Shown: piece after piece, positions 8,789 to 17,081 of the stretch
Position numbering within the stretch: position 1 is the stretch's first letter
Layout of the letters: each line of letters opens with the position of its first letter
Made by a program: the position numbers and the translations under genes
Origin: Bacillus methanolicus PB1
Lineage (GTDB): Bacteria; Bacillota; Bacilli; Bacillales; Cytobacillaceae
Length of the DNA: 64,000 nucleotides
Reading direction: 5' to 3'
Assembly (NCBI RefSeq): GCF_000262755.1
Contig: NZ_AFEU01000003.1
Span: 248,001 to 312,000 of the forward strand
The notes under the pieces: model-generated
The model's database searches: none
What the model was told of the DNA's origin: nothing
The model's input: the letters and a program-made list of their open reading frames with translations, nothing else

Positions 8789-9085
8789 ATTTTGAGCCTC
8801 CCTTTATCTTTTGGAAGTATAGAAGAGCTTTTACCCCAATTCTTGCCGTAATAAATAGAAATGATTTCGTGGATGTATTTTTTTTCGCGATTATTTTATG
8901 AACCGAGCTGCCTTATTATGATTGAAAGAGGCGAACCATGTTGTCACAAAAACTTTTGATGATGGATATTGGTTTTTAGCCTTCGGACATGATCTGGCGG
9001 TTCATACCAGCGCAGGGGAAAGCAGTTGAATTTAAATCGTTGGAAAAGTCGTCTCATTTTTTGGCAGGAATCCTTAAATAAAAAA
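8789..9085. other. Intergenic region with a possible gene remnant
   Basis: About 300 bases without a complete gene. On the plus strand a 35-codon open frame (about 8921-9029, KEANHVVTKTFDDGYWF...) looks protein-like but has no upstream frame, RBS or homologue I recognise. It may be a relic. Confidence 0.3.
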
Positions 9086-9180
9086 GAGGCTGACTCATAT
9101 TTGTCAGACACCCTCCTTAAAAATCAATATTTTATTGGAGGGGTCTTTCCCTTTGCTTTTTTCAGTCAGCCTCTTGTCTT
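9086..9180. terminator. Hairpin repeat/terminator after proA
   Basis: Outer arms GAGGCTGACT (9086-9095) and AGTCAGCCTC (9164-9173); inner CCCTCCTTAAAAA and TTTTATTGGAGGGG arms. Related to the A-family hairpins but more diverged. It probably terminates proBA. Confidence 0.65.
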
Positions 9181-9204
9181 CTCTTAAAAATTGTCAATTA
9201 ATTA

Positions 9205-10452
9205 TTATTTGCGTATCTGGCCGTTCCCATAAATGAAATATTTGCTGGATGTTAAAGCATTTAATCCCATCGGTCCTCTGGCGTGCAGTTTTTGTGTACT
9301 GATTCCGATTTCCGCACCGTAGCCGAATTCAAATCCGTCTGTAAAACGGGTTGATGCATTATGGTAGACAGCAGCAGCATCGACATTGTTTAGAAAAATC
9401 GATGCATTTTCACTGTTTTCAGTAATGATCGCTTCCGAGTGCTTCGTTCCATATTTATTAATGTGGCTAATGGCATCCTCAACACTTTTTACGACTTTTA
9501 CACTGACGGTCAGTGATAAGTATTCAGTATACCAATCTTCTTCCGTCGCCTTTTTCGCGGCAGGTAAGGCATCGCAGACCAATTGATCCCCGATGATTTC
9601 AACCCCGCTCTTGACGAGGGCCTGCAACAAGGCTTCTCCATGTCTATCAAACCATGTTTCATGAATCAAAATTGTCTCGATTGCATTGCAGACAGACGGG
9701 CGCTGGGTTTTTCCGTTTAGAACAATCTGCTCCGTCATTGCCGGATCAGCTGACTCGTCAACAAAGACATGGCAATTGCCTGCACCTGTTTCAAGAACAG
9801 GGACTGTTGATTCTCTTACGACCGTTTCAATCAAGTTTTTTCCACCTCTTGGGATTAACACATCTATATATTCGTTGAGATGGAACAGTTCTTTGGCTGT
9901 CTCTCTGCTCGTGTCTTCAATAAGTTGGACAGCATCCAGGGGAATCTCAGTTGATTCCAATGCCTGGTGAATCGACTGAATGAGTGCGCTGTTTGAAAAT
10001 GTTGCGGAAGAACTGCCTCTCAAAATGACGGCATTGCCTGTTTTGAGCGATAATGTAGCCGCATCAACCGTTACATTCGGACGAGCTTCATAGATCATGC
10101 CAATTACACCAATCGGTACCCGCTTTTTTTGAATCAAAAGTCCATTTTCTTTTTCAATTGTCTCCAATGTTTCTCCGATCGGATCCTTAAGGCCAATTAA
10201 CAACCGTATTCCTCCAGCCATGTCCTCGATCCGCTTTTCAGTTAACAAAATCCGGTCAAGTACGGCGTCTGACAACCCTGTACGTCTTCCTTCCTCAAGA
10301 TCTTTTTTATTTTCTTGAAGCAGGAATTCCTTATCTTTTATTAATTGAACCGCTATTTTTTCTAATGCTTCATTTTTTGCCTCTGTGGATAAATTCCCCA
10401 ATGAATAACTTACTTGTTTTGCAGCCTTTCCTTTTCTTTTCACTTCATTCAT
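9205..10452 (-). CDS. proA: ProA, glutamate-5-semialdehyde dehydrogenase
   Basis: Second enzyme of proline synthesis: NADPH-dependent reduction of gamma-glutamyl phosphate to glutamate 5-semialdehyde in the cytoplasm. The 415-residue product has the expected length and the ProA blocks [24 protein letters not shown] (part), LIPRGG, the catalytic Cys in [12 protein letters not shown] and [18 protein letters not shown] at the C-terminus. It follows proB by 16 bases and is co-transcribed under the T-box leader at 11700-11946. Confidence 0.96.
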   Translation of the reverse strand: MNEVKRKGKAAKQVSYSLGNLSTEAKNEALEKIAVQLIKDKEFLLQENKKDLEEGRRTGLSDAVLDRILLTEKRIEDMAGGIRLLIGLKDPIGETLETIEKENGLLIQKKRVPIGVIGMIYEARPNVTVDAATLSLKTGNAVILRGSSSATFSNSALIQSIHQALESTEIPLDAVQLIEDTSRETAKELFHLNEYIDVLIPRGGKNLIETVVRESTVPVLETGAGNCHVFVDESADPAMTEQIVLNGKTQRPSVCNAIETILIHETWFDRHGEALLQALVKSGVEIIGDQLVCDALPAAKKATEEDWYTEYLSLTVSVKVVKSVEDAISHINKYGTKHSEAIITENSENASIFLNNVDAAAVYHNASTRFTDGFEFGYGAEIGISTQKLHARGPMGLNALTSSKYFIYGNGQIRK

Positions 10453-10468
10453 CTTACTTCCTCCATTT

Positions 10469-11566
10469 CTATGCTTTTACCCACTTATCACGGTGAATAA
10501 CTTCAATGGCCAAAACTGTATCTTTTTTTAATTCATCACTACGTTTGCCCATTACTTTTTTCAGTTCCTCTGAAGAATAAAGCACTTCGCCTTTTCCAAG
10601 TAATCCAGTTGTGCCAAACACTTCAACAACGTCGCCTCGTTTAAATGTACCTGTTATTTTATAAATTCCTGCAGGAAGAAGGCTTTTGCCGTGAGAAAGA
10701 AGCGCATCCTCGGCTCCTTTGTCAACATAGATTTTTCCGGAAACTTCTGAATGAAAAGCGATCCATTGCTTGCTGTTCTTAATTTGTTGGGCGACATTAG
10801 TCCCGACATATGTTCCATCACCTCTATCTTCCAAAATATCCAGAAGCTTTCTTCTTCCTTCTCCCCTCCCGATAAACACTTTTACACCGAGAGAAAGCGC
10901 TGTTTTTGCCGCTGTTAATTTTGAAAACATGCCGCCGGTTCCCACTTTGGATCCTGTCCCTTCCGCAGCAGCCATCATTTCATCAGTAATCTCATGAAGG
11001 ATGTTAATCCTCTTGGCAAACCGGTTTTTCTTTGGATTCGAATCATATAGCCCATTAATATCCGTTAAAATAATCAGCATATCGGCGTGGACCATTCCGC
11101 TTACAAGCGCTGAAAGCATATCATTATCGCCAAATGTCAATTCTTCGACGGAAACCGTGTCGTTTTCATTAATAATCGGCACTATTCCGCGTTCAATCAG
11201 CTCCGTAATTGTTGAATATGCATTTCGGTAACGCTCTTTTTTGGAGAAGTCGTTTCGCGTCAGCAAAATTTGCGCAGGAAGGATTCCGTATTCTCCGAAC
11301 TTCTCCATATAAGCTTGGATCAGAAGGCTTTGGCCAACTGCGGCTGCAGCCTGCTTCCCTTTAATCGTAACAGGTCTTGACGGGTAACCGAGGCGTTTAA
11401 AACCGGCCGCCACTGCACCTGACGAGACGATTAAAACTTCATGCCCTTCCAAGCGCAATGCCGCTATTGCCTCTATATGATCCGAAAATTTTTCGTGGTC
11501 AATTTCACCTTTAGAATTTGTTAACGAACTGCTTCCAATCTTAACGACAACTCGCTTTTTATCCAT
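10469..11566 (-). CDS. proB: ProB, glutamate 5-kinase with PUA domain
   Basis: First enzyme of proline synthesis; phosphorylates glutamate with ATP. The amino-acid kinase domain (about 1-255) shows [39 protein letters not shown] and the substrate loop [13 protein letters not shown]-terminal PUA domain covers about 275-355. 365 residues is typical. RBS GGGAGG lies before ATG. The 5' leader carries a T-box and, between its terminator and the gene, two copies of a dispersed GGGCCAGACCCT-type repeat. This copy is the anabolic type, judging by T-box control. Confidence 0.96.
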   Translation of the reverse strand: MDKKRVVVKIGSSSLTNSKGEIDHEKFSDHIEAIAALRLEGHEVLIVSSGAVAAGFKRLGYPSRPVTIKGKQAAAAVGQSLLIQAYMEKFGEYGILPAQILLTRNDFSKKERYRNAYSTITELIERGIVPIINENDTVSVEELTFGDNDMLSALVSGMVHADMLIILTDINGLYDSNPKKNRFAKRINILHEITDEMMAAAEGTGSKVGTGGMFSKLTAAKTALSLGVKVFIGRGEGRRKLLDILEDRGDGTYVGTNVAQQIKNSKQWIAFHSEVSGKIYVDKGAEDALLSHGKSLLPAGIYKITGTFKRGDVVEVFGTTGLLGKGEVLYSSEELKKVMGKRSDELKKDTVLAIEVIHRDKWVKA

Positions 11567-11622
11567 AACGACTTCCTCCCGTTTGCAGAAAGTTACGAGA
11601 ATGAGATTACTATCACTTTAAT

Positions 11623-11698
11623 GCATTAACACATTAACGCAGAGCGGGCCAGACCCTCAACGCTTTAACGCGTTAACGCAGAGCGGGCCAGACCCTCA
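11623..11698 (-). repeat. Repeat family B, two tandem units in the proB leader
   Basis: Two units of about 38 bases, each ending GCGGGCCAGACCCTCA, preceded by TTAACGC-rich sequence. Read on the minus strand the core is GAGGGTCTGGCCCGC. The same core appears at 15063 and 20986-21085. The units lie between the T-box terminator and proB. Confidence 0.75.
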
Positions 11699-11699
11699 T

Positions 11700-11946
11700 T
11701 AAAAAAAGCCCTTTTTCATCCTTCTTAAAAGGACGAAAAGGACTTCATTTCCATTTCCGTGGTACCACCTTTATTGGATGCATACGCATCCCGCTCTTCA
11801 TGATAACGCTCTGGCAGCGCCCGTGTTTTTTGCACAGGACTCAGGAGGCAGGTTCTGCGGCTTTGCAGCGGCGAAGTCTTCCAGCTTAAAAACCCCGCTC
11901 TCTGTCGCACAAAGTGCCCGCATACTAATCCTCCGTCAACGTTCAT
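11700..11946 (-). promoter_or_regulatory. T-box leader (proline type) of proBA
   Basis: On the minus strand: a long stem I region starting near 11943, the T-box core GGTGGTACCACGGAAATGG (about 11752-11770) and an intrinsic terminator (11700-11743, CCTTTTCGTCCTTTTAAGAAGG... and T-run). Uncharged tRNA-Pro should stabilise the antiterminator. A CCT triplet in the stem I region could be the specifier, but I did not fold it. Downstream genes make the proline assignment firm. Confidence 0.92.
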
Positions 11947-12259
11947 TTTTTTCTATTATGTAAAGGAAACTGCGAATCTGTCAATAGAAAAAAGTTTAAT
12001 TTTTTAAAAAACTTGCGTTAAATTATGCCCTTTTCTGTAGAAAGGGGCGGAGCTAAGCTAACAAAGATATTAATGGCAACATATCTTTAGCAAGATACTT
12101 GTTTAGCTGAGTAAATATTTAAAGCTTGGCTTCGCTCACACCGTCTTATTATGTTGGATCTGTTTTACACGAAAGCTATTTCCATGTTTGGGTTGGGAGT
12201 AAAAACTCATGCTCGTTTTTTGTCTATAAAGAAAATATTTCACAATTTCATTTCAAAAA
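11947..12259. other. Intergenic region, nothing assigned
   Basis: AT-rich stretch between the T-box leader (transcribed leftwards) and the aspartokinase gene. It should hold the proBA promoter near 11960-12000. No gene seen. Confidence 0.4.
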
Positions 12260-13627
12260 CTAAACATTCAAAGGAACCGTTGCAAAAAACTCTTCGTATA
12301 AAGCTTTTACTGCCCGTTGTTCATCTTCTGCTTTCACACCGAACATCATGCTCACTTCTGAGGAGCCCTGGTTGATCATTTCAATATTGACACATGAATC
12401 CGCCAGCGCCTTTGAAGCTCTTGCCATTGTTCCTACATTTTGGCGCATCCCTTCACCCACGATCATAATAAGAGCAAGATTTCGTTCAATTTTCACTTCA
12501 TCTGCCTCAAGCTCTGTTTGAATTCGTGTAACAATCTCTTCTTCTAAAGCACGATTCAGCTGGTTTTTTCTTAAAATAATAGAGATGTCATCAATTCCGG
12601 AAGGGATGTGTTCATACGACAATTCGTACTCTTCTAAAATCTGCAAAATTTTCCGGCCGAATCCAATTTCGCGGTTCATTAAATATTTGCTGACATAAAT
12701 GCTGCAAAATCCTTTGTCACTTGCTATTCCGATCACAGGTCCATTCGAATTTGACCGTTTATGCACAATTTTCGTTCCGGGTGCCGATGGATTATTTGTG
12801 TTTTTAATATTCACAGGAATGCCGGCGCGGAAAGCAGGAATAAGAGCTTCATCATGAAGTACAGTGAATCCGGCATAGGAGAGTTCCCGCATTTCTCTGT
12901 ATGTTAATTCACGGATCTCCTTCGGTTTTTCCACGATATTTGGATTGACCGAATAAACCGCATCAACGTCCGTAAAATTTTCATAAAGCTCGGCCTTCGT
13001 CCCATTCGCTAATATCGCGCCGGTTATATCAGAGCCGCTGCGCGAAAAAGTTGCCACTTCCCCCGTTTTTGTAAAACCGAAAAATCCTGGGAAAATAATA
13101 ATTCCAGGCAAATTCCGAAGCTCATAAAGCCGTTCATATGATTCCGGAAGCACTTGTGCATTCCCGGGTTCGTCGCTTACAATCAGTCCCGCATCTTTCG
13201 GATTAATATAACGCGCTTCCACTCCTTCATGCTGGAAATAAGCGGCCATAAGCTTTGCATTGTTGTCCTCGCCGCTGGCTTTAACAGCATCCATAAATCG
13301 TTCAGGATTGCTTTTATCTCCGTTTAACACCGCAAGAAGATCGCTGCGGATCAAATTTGAAATGCTGCTTGAAAGTCCTAGCTCCTTCGCAATACTTGCA
13401 TATCTTTCAATGACTGCTTCCACTAAGTCATCAGCGATTTCATTTTTTAAATATTTTTCTGCGCATGCAATAAGTAAATCGGTTACCTTTATATCACTCG
13501 CAAAACGCTTGCCAGGTGCCGAAACAACAACAATTTTTCTCTTTGGATCAGACATTACTATTTTAAATACCTTTTCAAATTGTTCTCCTGATGCTAAAGA
13601 AGAACCTCCAAATTTTACTACTTTCAT
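12260..13627 (-). CDS. thrD: Aspartate kinase, ThrD/YclM type
   Basis: Phosphorylates aspartate, the first step to lysine, threonine and methionine. The 455-residue product has the kinase domain KVVKFGGSSLASGEQ, SGEDNNAKLMA, GFFGFTKTGEVATFSRSGSD and tandem ACT domains after about residue 300 (EIGFGRKILQILEEYE; LIMIVGEGM). Length and the ASGEQF N-terminus match B. subtilis aspartokinase III (ThrD/YclM) rather than DapG or LysC. It is monocistronic and no lysine riboswitch is visible upstream. The symbol is by similarity recalled from memory. Confidence 0.9.
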   Translation of the reverse strand: MKVVKFGGSSLASGEQFEKVFKIVMSDPKRKIVVVSAPGKRFASDIKVTDLLIACAEKYLKNEIADDLVEAVIERYASIAKELGLSSSISNLIRSDLLAVLNGDKSNPERFMDAVKASGEDNNAKLMAAYFQHEGVEARYINPKDAGLIVSDEPGNAQVLPESYERLYELRNLPGIIIFPGFFGFTKTGEVATFSRSGSDITGAILANGTKAELYENFTDVDAVYSVNPNIVEKPKEIRELTYREMRELSYAGFTVLHDEALIPAFRAGIPVNIKNTNNPSAPGTKIVHKRSNSNGPVIGIASDKGFCSIYVSKYLMNREIGFGRKILQILEEYELSYEHIPSGIDDISIILRKNQLNRALEEEIVTRIQTELEADEVKIERNLALIMIVGEGMRQNVGTMARASKALADSCVNIEMINQGSSEVSMMFGVKAEDEQRAVKALYEEFFATVPLNV

Positions 13628-14062
13628 TATGACATCCCCTGCTCTTTTAGTTTTACAATAACATAATTATTACTCTAAAGGGGAAAAGAATCAAGAACTT
13701 TTTCTACACATGGCGCACAAATGTATTTTTACCGTGTACGATCTTCTTTAATTTTCCATTCCTCTATAAAATAACAGGGATCATTCAATAATAATGACCC
13801 CGATTTTATCTATTCTTGTCAAATCTCACTCAGAGTCGAACTTTGACGGTGTTTTGCACCAATGTGCGAATTATAACCAATTATAACTAAAAAAGGATAG
13901 GATTCACCACAAGCTTGTTGTTTTTTCAGGTGTTCAGAAGAATCACGTCTTATTTTGACAGGTTTTGTCTGCAGGCAGGAAAACGTAATCATCAATGATG
14001 AATAATTATCATAAACACTGAAATCTTTTCAAATCTGTGTTAGAAAGGACTGAATAATAAAC
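13628..14062. other. Divergent intergenic region
   Basis: About 435 bases between divergent thrD and the MerR-like gene. It contains a hairpin GGGATCATT / AATGACCC (about 13769-13800) and must hold both promoters. No gene or known riboswitch seen. Confidence 0.45.
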
Positions 14063-15061
14063 ATGGATAACCGTTTTATGAGGGCATATACGATTAAGGA
14101 AGTTTCAAAAAAAATCGACGTCCCCCCGGGTACAATCAGACAATGGGAAAAAGATTTGGAAGGGATTCTCATTATCTCCCGCACGAAGCAAGGTGCAAGG
14201 TATTTTACCGATCAAGAAATCTCACTTTTAATGAAAATCAAGGAAATGCGCGACAAAAATTTGAGCAAAGAAATGATCCGTGAACTATTGCAAAAACATT
14301 TGAATCAAAATTCGCAAGCTGATTCCGAAACAATCGAAACTTCTTTGCAGTCTGTTTCTGAAAACAACACTCTTGAACATCTAGAAAATTCAGACTCCGG
14401 ATTCGAGAAGTTTTTGGAAGCTATGGACGCATTTAAAGAAAGCTTATTGGAGGAGATCAAATGTGAAATACGAAATGCCGCCCGAAAAGAAATATTAGAA
14501 GAAGTGAAAAAAGAAATATCAAAAAATACCGTTCATACCGTTAAGAGTCTCTCCCACTCTATTTATACATCAAGTGAAAAAACAAAATCGGAAATTCAGG
14601 AGCTTTCCGGGCGGATTGCAAAAGCTTCGGAACATAATTCCGAAGAGTTCAAAACATTGAAAAACAGTGTTGCGAAAGCTTCGAAACTCACTTCTGAAAC
14701 TTTCAGAACCCTGTCCAACAGCATTGCGAAAGCTTCAGAAGATACTTCCGAAGAAATAGCCATACTTTCAAACCGGCTTTCCGAAGCTTCCGAAGCTTCC
14801 GCAGAAGAATTCAAGACCTTGGTCCACTACATTTCCAAGTCAACCGAAGTAACCAATCATGAGATAAACAATCTAATTAACAATATTAATAGAGAACGGG
14901 ATATCCTTATAGAAACTTTGAATCAAGAACGCGAACAATACCTCCAGGAAATCAAACAACGAGAAGCAGCGTTTCAAGATTTAATCTCGGGTTTTCGAAA
15001 TGCAGCAGCAGACGAAGAAAAACCCGCCAAAAAATGGTGGAGACTTTGGAAAAAACAGTGA
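14063..15061 (+). CDS. MerR-type DNA-binding protein with 18-residue helical repeats (DUF3967-like)
   Basis: A 332-residue protein with an N-terminal MerR helix-turn-helix (about 7-75; YTIKEVSKKIDVPPGTIRQWEKDLEG, part) and no MerR effector domain. Residues about 167-274 are six 18-residue units of the form (I/V)AKASExxSEEFKTLxNS, i.e. five helical turns each, followed by a coiled coil (275-310) and a basic aromatic tail KKWWRLWKKQ that could touch membrane. This architecture recalls RacA-like chromosome or plasmid anchoring proteins and DUF3967 proteins. Function unknown. Monocistronic. Confidence 0.75.
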   Translation: MDNRFMRAYTIKEVSKKIDVPPGTIRQWEKDLEGILIISRTKQGARYFTDQEISLLMKIKEMRDKNLSKEMIRELLQKHLNQNSQADSETIETSLQSVSENNTLEHLENSDSGFEKFLEAMDAFKESLLEEIKCEIRNAARKEILEEVKKEISKNTVHTVKSLSHSIYTSSEKTKSEIQELSGRIAKASEHNSEEFKTLKNSVAKASKLTSETFRTLSNSIAKASEDTSEEIAILSNRLSEASEASAEEFKTLVHYISKSTEVTNHEINNLINNINRERDILIETLNQEREQYLQEIKQREAAFQDLISGFRNAAADEEKPAKKWWRLWKKQ

Positions 15062-15062
15062 T

Positions 15063-15110
15063 TAAGGGTCTGGCCCGCATTGGATTAATGCTTTAAAGCA
15101 TTGAGGTTTT
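15063..15110 (+). repeat. Repeat family B, single unit
   Basis: AAGGGTCTGGCCCGCATT followed by GGATTAATGCTTTAAAGC, directly after the stop of the preceding gene. Matches units at 20986-21085. Confidence 0.65.
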
Positions 15111-15148
15111 CGCCCTCTCTATGTTTATGCGGTACTTTAAATTAAGAA

Positions 15149-15180
15149 AGAGTGGCCGGCCATATAAAACCGGTCACTCT
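15149..15180. terminator. Bidirectional terminator between the MerR-like gene and potD
   Basis: Hairpin AGAGTGGCCGG / CCGGTCACTCT with a 10-base loop. Confidence 0.7.
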
Positions 15181-15187
15181 CTGAGAT

Positions 15188-16261
15188 CTACTTTTTATGA
15201 ATTTTAAACTGGAGGAATAGCTCATTATAGTACGCAAGCATTTTTTTTCCGAGGTTTTCGTAGACTTCCAGCCTTGCCGTCATTTCTTCGTCAGGATAAA
15301 AACGTTTATCATTGACGATTTCTTTATCCATATATTTCAGTGCTTCTTTATTTGGAGTGGAGTATCCGACATACTCGGTATTTTGCGCTGCTATTTTTGG
15401 ATCGAGCATAAAGTTGATAAACTTATGTGCTGCCTCTATGTTCTTGGCAGTTTTTGGGATAACCATGTTATCAAACCACAAATTGGAGCCTTCTTCTGGC
15501 ACCACATATTCGAGGTTGTCTTTTTCCCACATTAATTCTGCTGCGGTCCCTGACCAGACAACACCGATCGCGGCTTCATCATTTTCCATCAACATTCTGA
15601 TTTCATCTCCAACGATGGCCTTGATATTCGGAGTCAGCTTGTCAAGTTTTTCTTTCGCCTCAAGCAAATGGGATTTATTCGTATCATTCAGCGAATAGTG
15701 CAAGCTGTTTAATCCCATTCCCATTACTTCACGTGCACCATCGATAAGCAATATTTCATTCTTAAAATCTGGGTCCCATAAATCATTCCATTTCGTAATC
15801 TTTTTATCTCCCAGAATATCTTTATTGTAAAGGATTCCGACCGTTCCCCAAAAATAAGGAATCGAATATTTGTTGCCCGGATCAAAAGGTAAATCCAAAA
15901 ATCTTGGGTCGATGTATTTCAAATTCGGAATTTTAGAATGATCGATCGGAAGAAGCAAGTTTTCTTCGTTCATTTTTTGGATGGCATATTCCGATGGAAC
16001 AGCGATATCATATGCTGTGCCTCCCTGCTCAATTTTTGTCATCATTGCTTCGTTTGAATCAAATGTTTCGTAGATCACCTTGATGCCTGTTTCTTTTTCA
16101 AACCTGTCGATTAATTTCGCATCAATATAATCGCCCCAGTTATAAATTATTAATGTATTTCCGTTTGTATACCCTTGGGCTGAATTCAGTTTAAAAACGA
16201 CATAAAGCAAAAGAAAAGATACCAGCAAAACTGCAGCGAATGCCCGACTAAGCTGCTTCAT
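15188..16261 (-). CDS. potD: PotD, spermidine/putrescine-binding protein
   Basis: Extracellular receptor of the polyamine ABC importer, 357 residues. An N-terminal hydrophobic segment (about 8-25) serves as signal or anchor; no lipobox Cys is obvious. Then come the PotD/PotF fold motifs LIIYNWGDYIDAKLIDRFEKETGIKV (part), YDIAVPSEYAIQKM and VVWSGTAAEL. It is the last gene of potABCD and overlaps potC by 4 bases (ATGA). An IS insertion upstream in potB has probably cut it off from the potA promoter. Confidence 0.93.
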   Translation of the reverse strand: MKQLSRAFAAVLLVSFLLLYVVFKLNSAQGYTNGNTLIIYNWGDYIDAKLIDRFEKETGIKVIYETFDSNEAMMTKIEQGGTAYDIAVPSEYAIQKMNEENLLLPIDHSKIPNLKYIDPRFLDLPFDPGNKYSIPYFWGTVGILYNKDILGDKKITKWNDLWDPDFKNEILLIDGAREVMGMGLNSLHYSLNDTNKSHLLEAKEKLDKLTPNIKAIVGDEIRMLMENDEAAIGVVWSGTAAELMWEKDNLEYVVPEEGSNLWFDNMVIPKTAKNIEAAHKFINFMLDPKIAAQNTEYVGYSTPNKEALKYMDKEIVNDKRFYPDEEMTARLEVYENLGKKMLAYYNELFLQFKIHKK

Positions 16262-17058
16262 CTCCGATCCCCCATTCCGTTCGGCCGGTTGCGCTTTGCA
16301 ATGTAGTAATAACCGATCACAAGAATCATCGTAAAAATAAATAATATGGTTGATAAAGCGTTTATATTTAACGACACTCCTCTTCGTGCCAGCGAGTAGA
16401 TTTCAACCGACAGCGTCGTAAAACCATTCCCCGTCACAAAAAACGTTACGGCAAAGTCATCAAGCGAATAGGTCAGCGCCATAAAAAAGCCTGCAAAAAT
16501 ACCAGGTGTAATATATGGCAGCACAACCTTTGAAAGAACGTCCCAGCGGCTCGCTCCCAAATCAAGGGCCGCAAACATCATTGTCGGGCTCATTTCCTCA
16601 ATCTTTGGAAGCACCATAATAACCACGATCGGTACACAAAAAGCTATATGGGAAAGCAGGACGGAAATTAATCCCAGCTTAATCCCGATCATCGTAAATA
16701 AAATCAAGAAGGAAGCGCCAATAATTACGTCAGGGCTGACAATCAGGACATTATTTAAGGACAATAGCGTATTTTTTACTCTCCGCTTTCTTGAATAAGC
16801 GATCGCAAGTGCTCCTGCCACTCCAATAATGGTCGAGATCGCCGCAGACAAAAGGGCAATAATAATTGTGTTTAATACAATGATCAACAGCCGGGAATCT
16901 TTGAACAGCTCCTTATACCAGTCAAACGTAAATCCTTCAAACTGATACATTGTACCGCCGCTATTAAAAGAATAAAAAATTAAATAGAAAATCGGGGCAT
17001 AAAGGATAAAAAAGACGACAATTAAATACACAGCTGACAATTTCGACATTTTTTTCAT
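16258..17058 (-). CDS. potC: PotC, spermidine/putrescine permease
   Basis: Inner permease subunit of the polyamine importer; 266 residues with six predicted membrane helices and the EAA-type loop LDLGASRWDVLSKVVLPYI. The ATG has a GGGGGA site 4-6 bases upstream. That site lies in the former 3' end of potB, only 24 bases from the left end of the inserted IS (17082). Before insertion the potB stop overlapped the potC start (ATATGA). Confidence 0.93.
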   Translation of the reverse strand: MKKMSKLSAVYLIVVFFILYAPIFYLIFYSFNSGGTMYQFEGFTFDWYKELFKDSRLLIIVLNTIIIALLSAAISTIIGVAGALAIAYSRKRRVKNTLLSLNNVLIVSPDVIIGASFLILFTMIGIKLGLISVLLSHIAFCVPIVVIMVLPKIEEMSPTMMFAALDLGASRWDVLSKVVLPYITPGIFAGFFMALTYSLDDFAVTFFVTGNGFTTLSVEIYSLARRGVSLNINALSTILFIFTMILVIGYYYIAKRNRPNGMGDRR

Positions 17059-17081
17059 ATTATCCCCCGCCTCTTTTTCCC

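Noticed and set aside
11725-11963. Short frames within the T-box leader
   Set aside because: The region is a structured RNA; frames have no RBS and overlap conserved T-box elements.
13628-14062. Lysine riboswitch upstream of the aspartokinase
   Set aside because: Conserved L-box blocks were not found; ThrD-type enzymes usually lack it.
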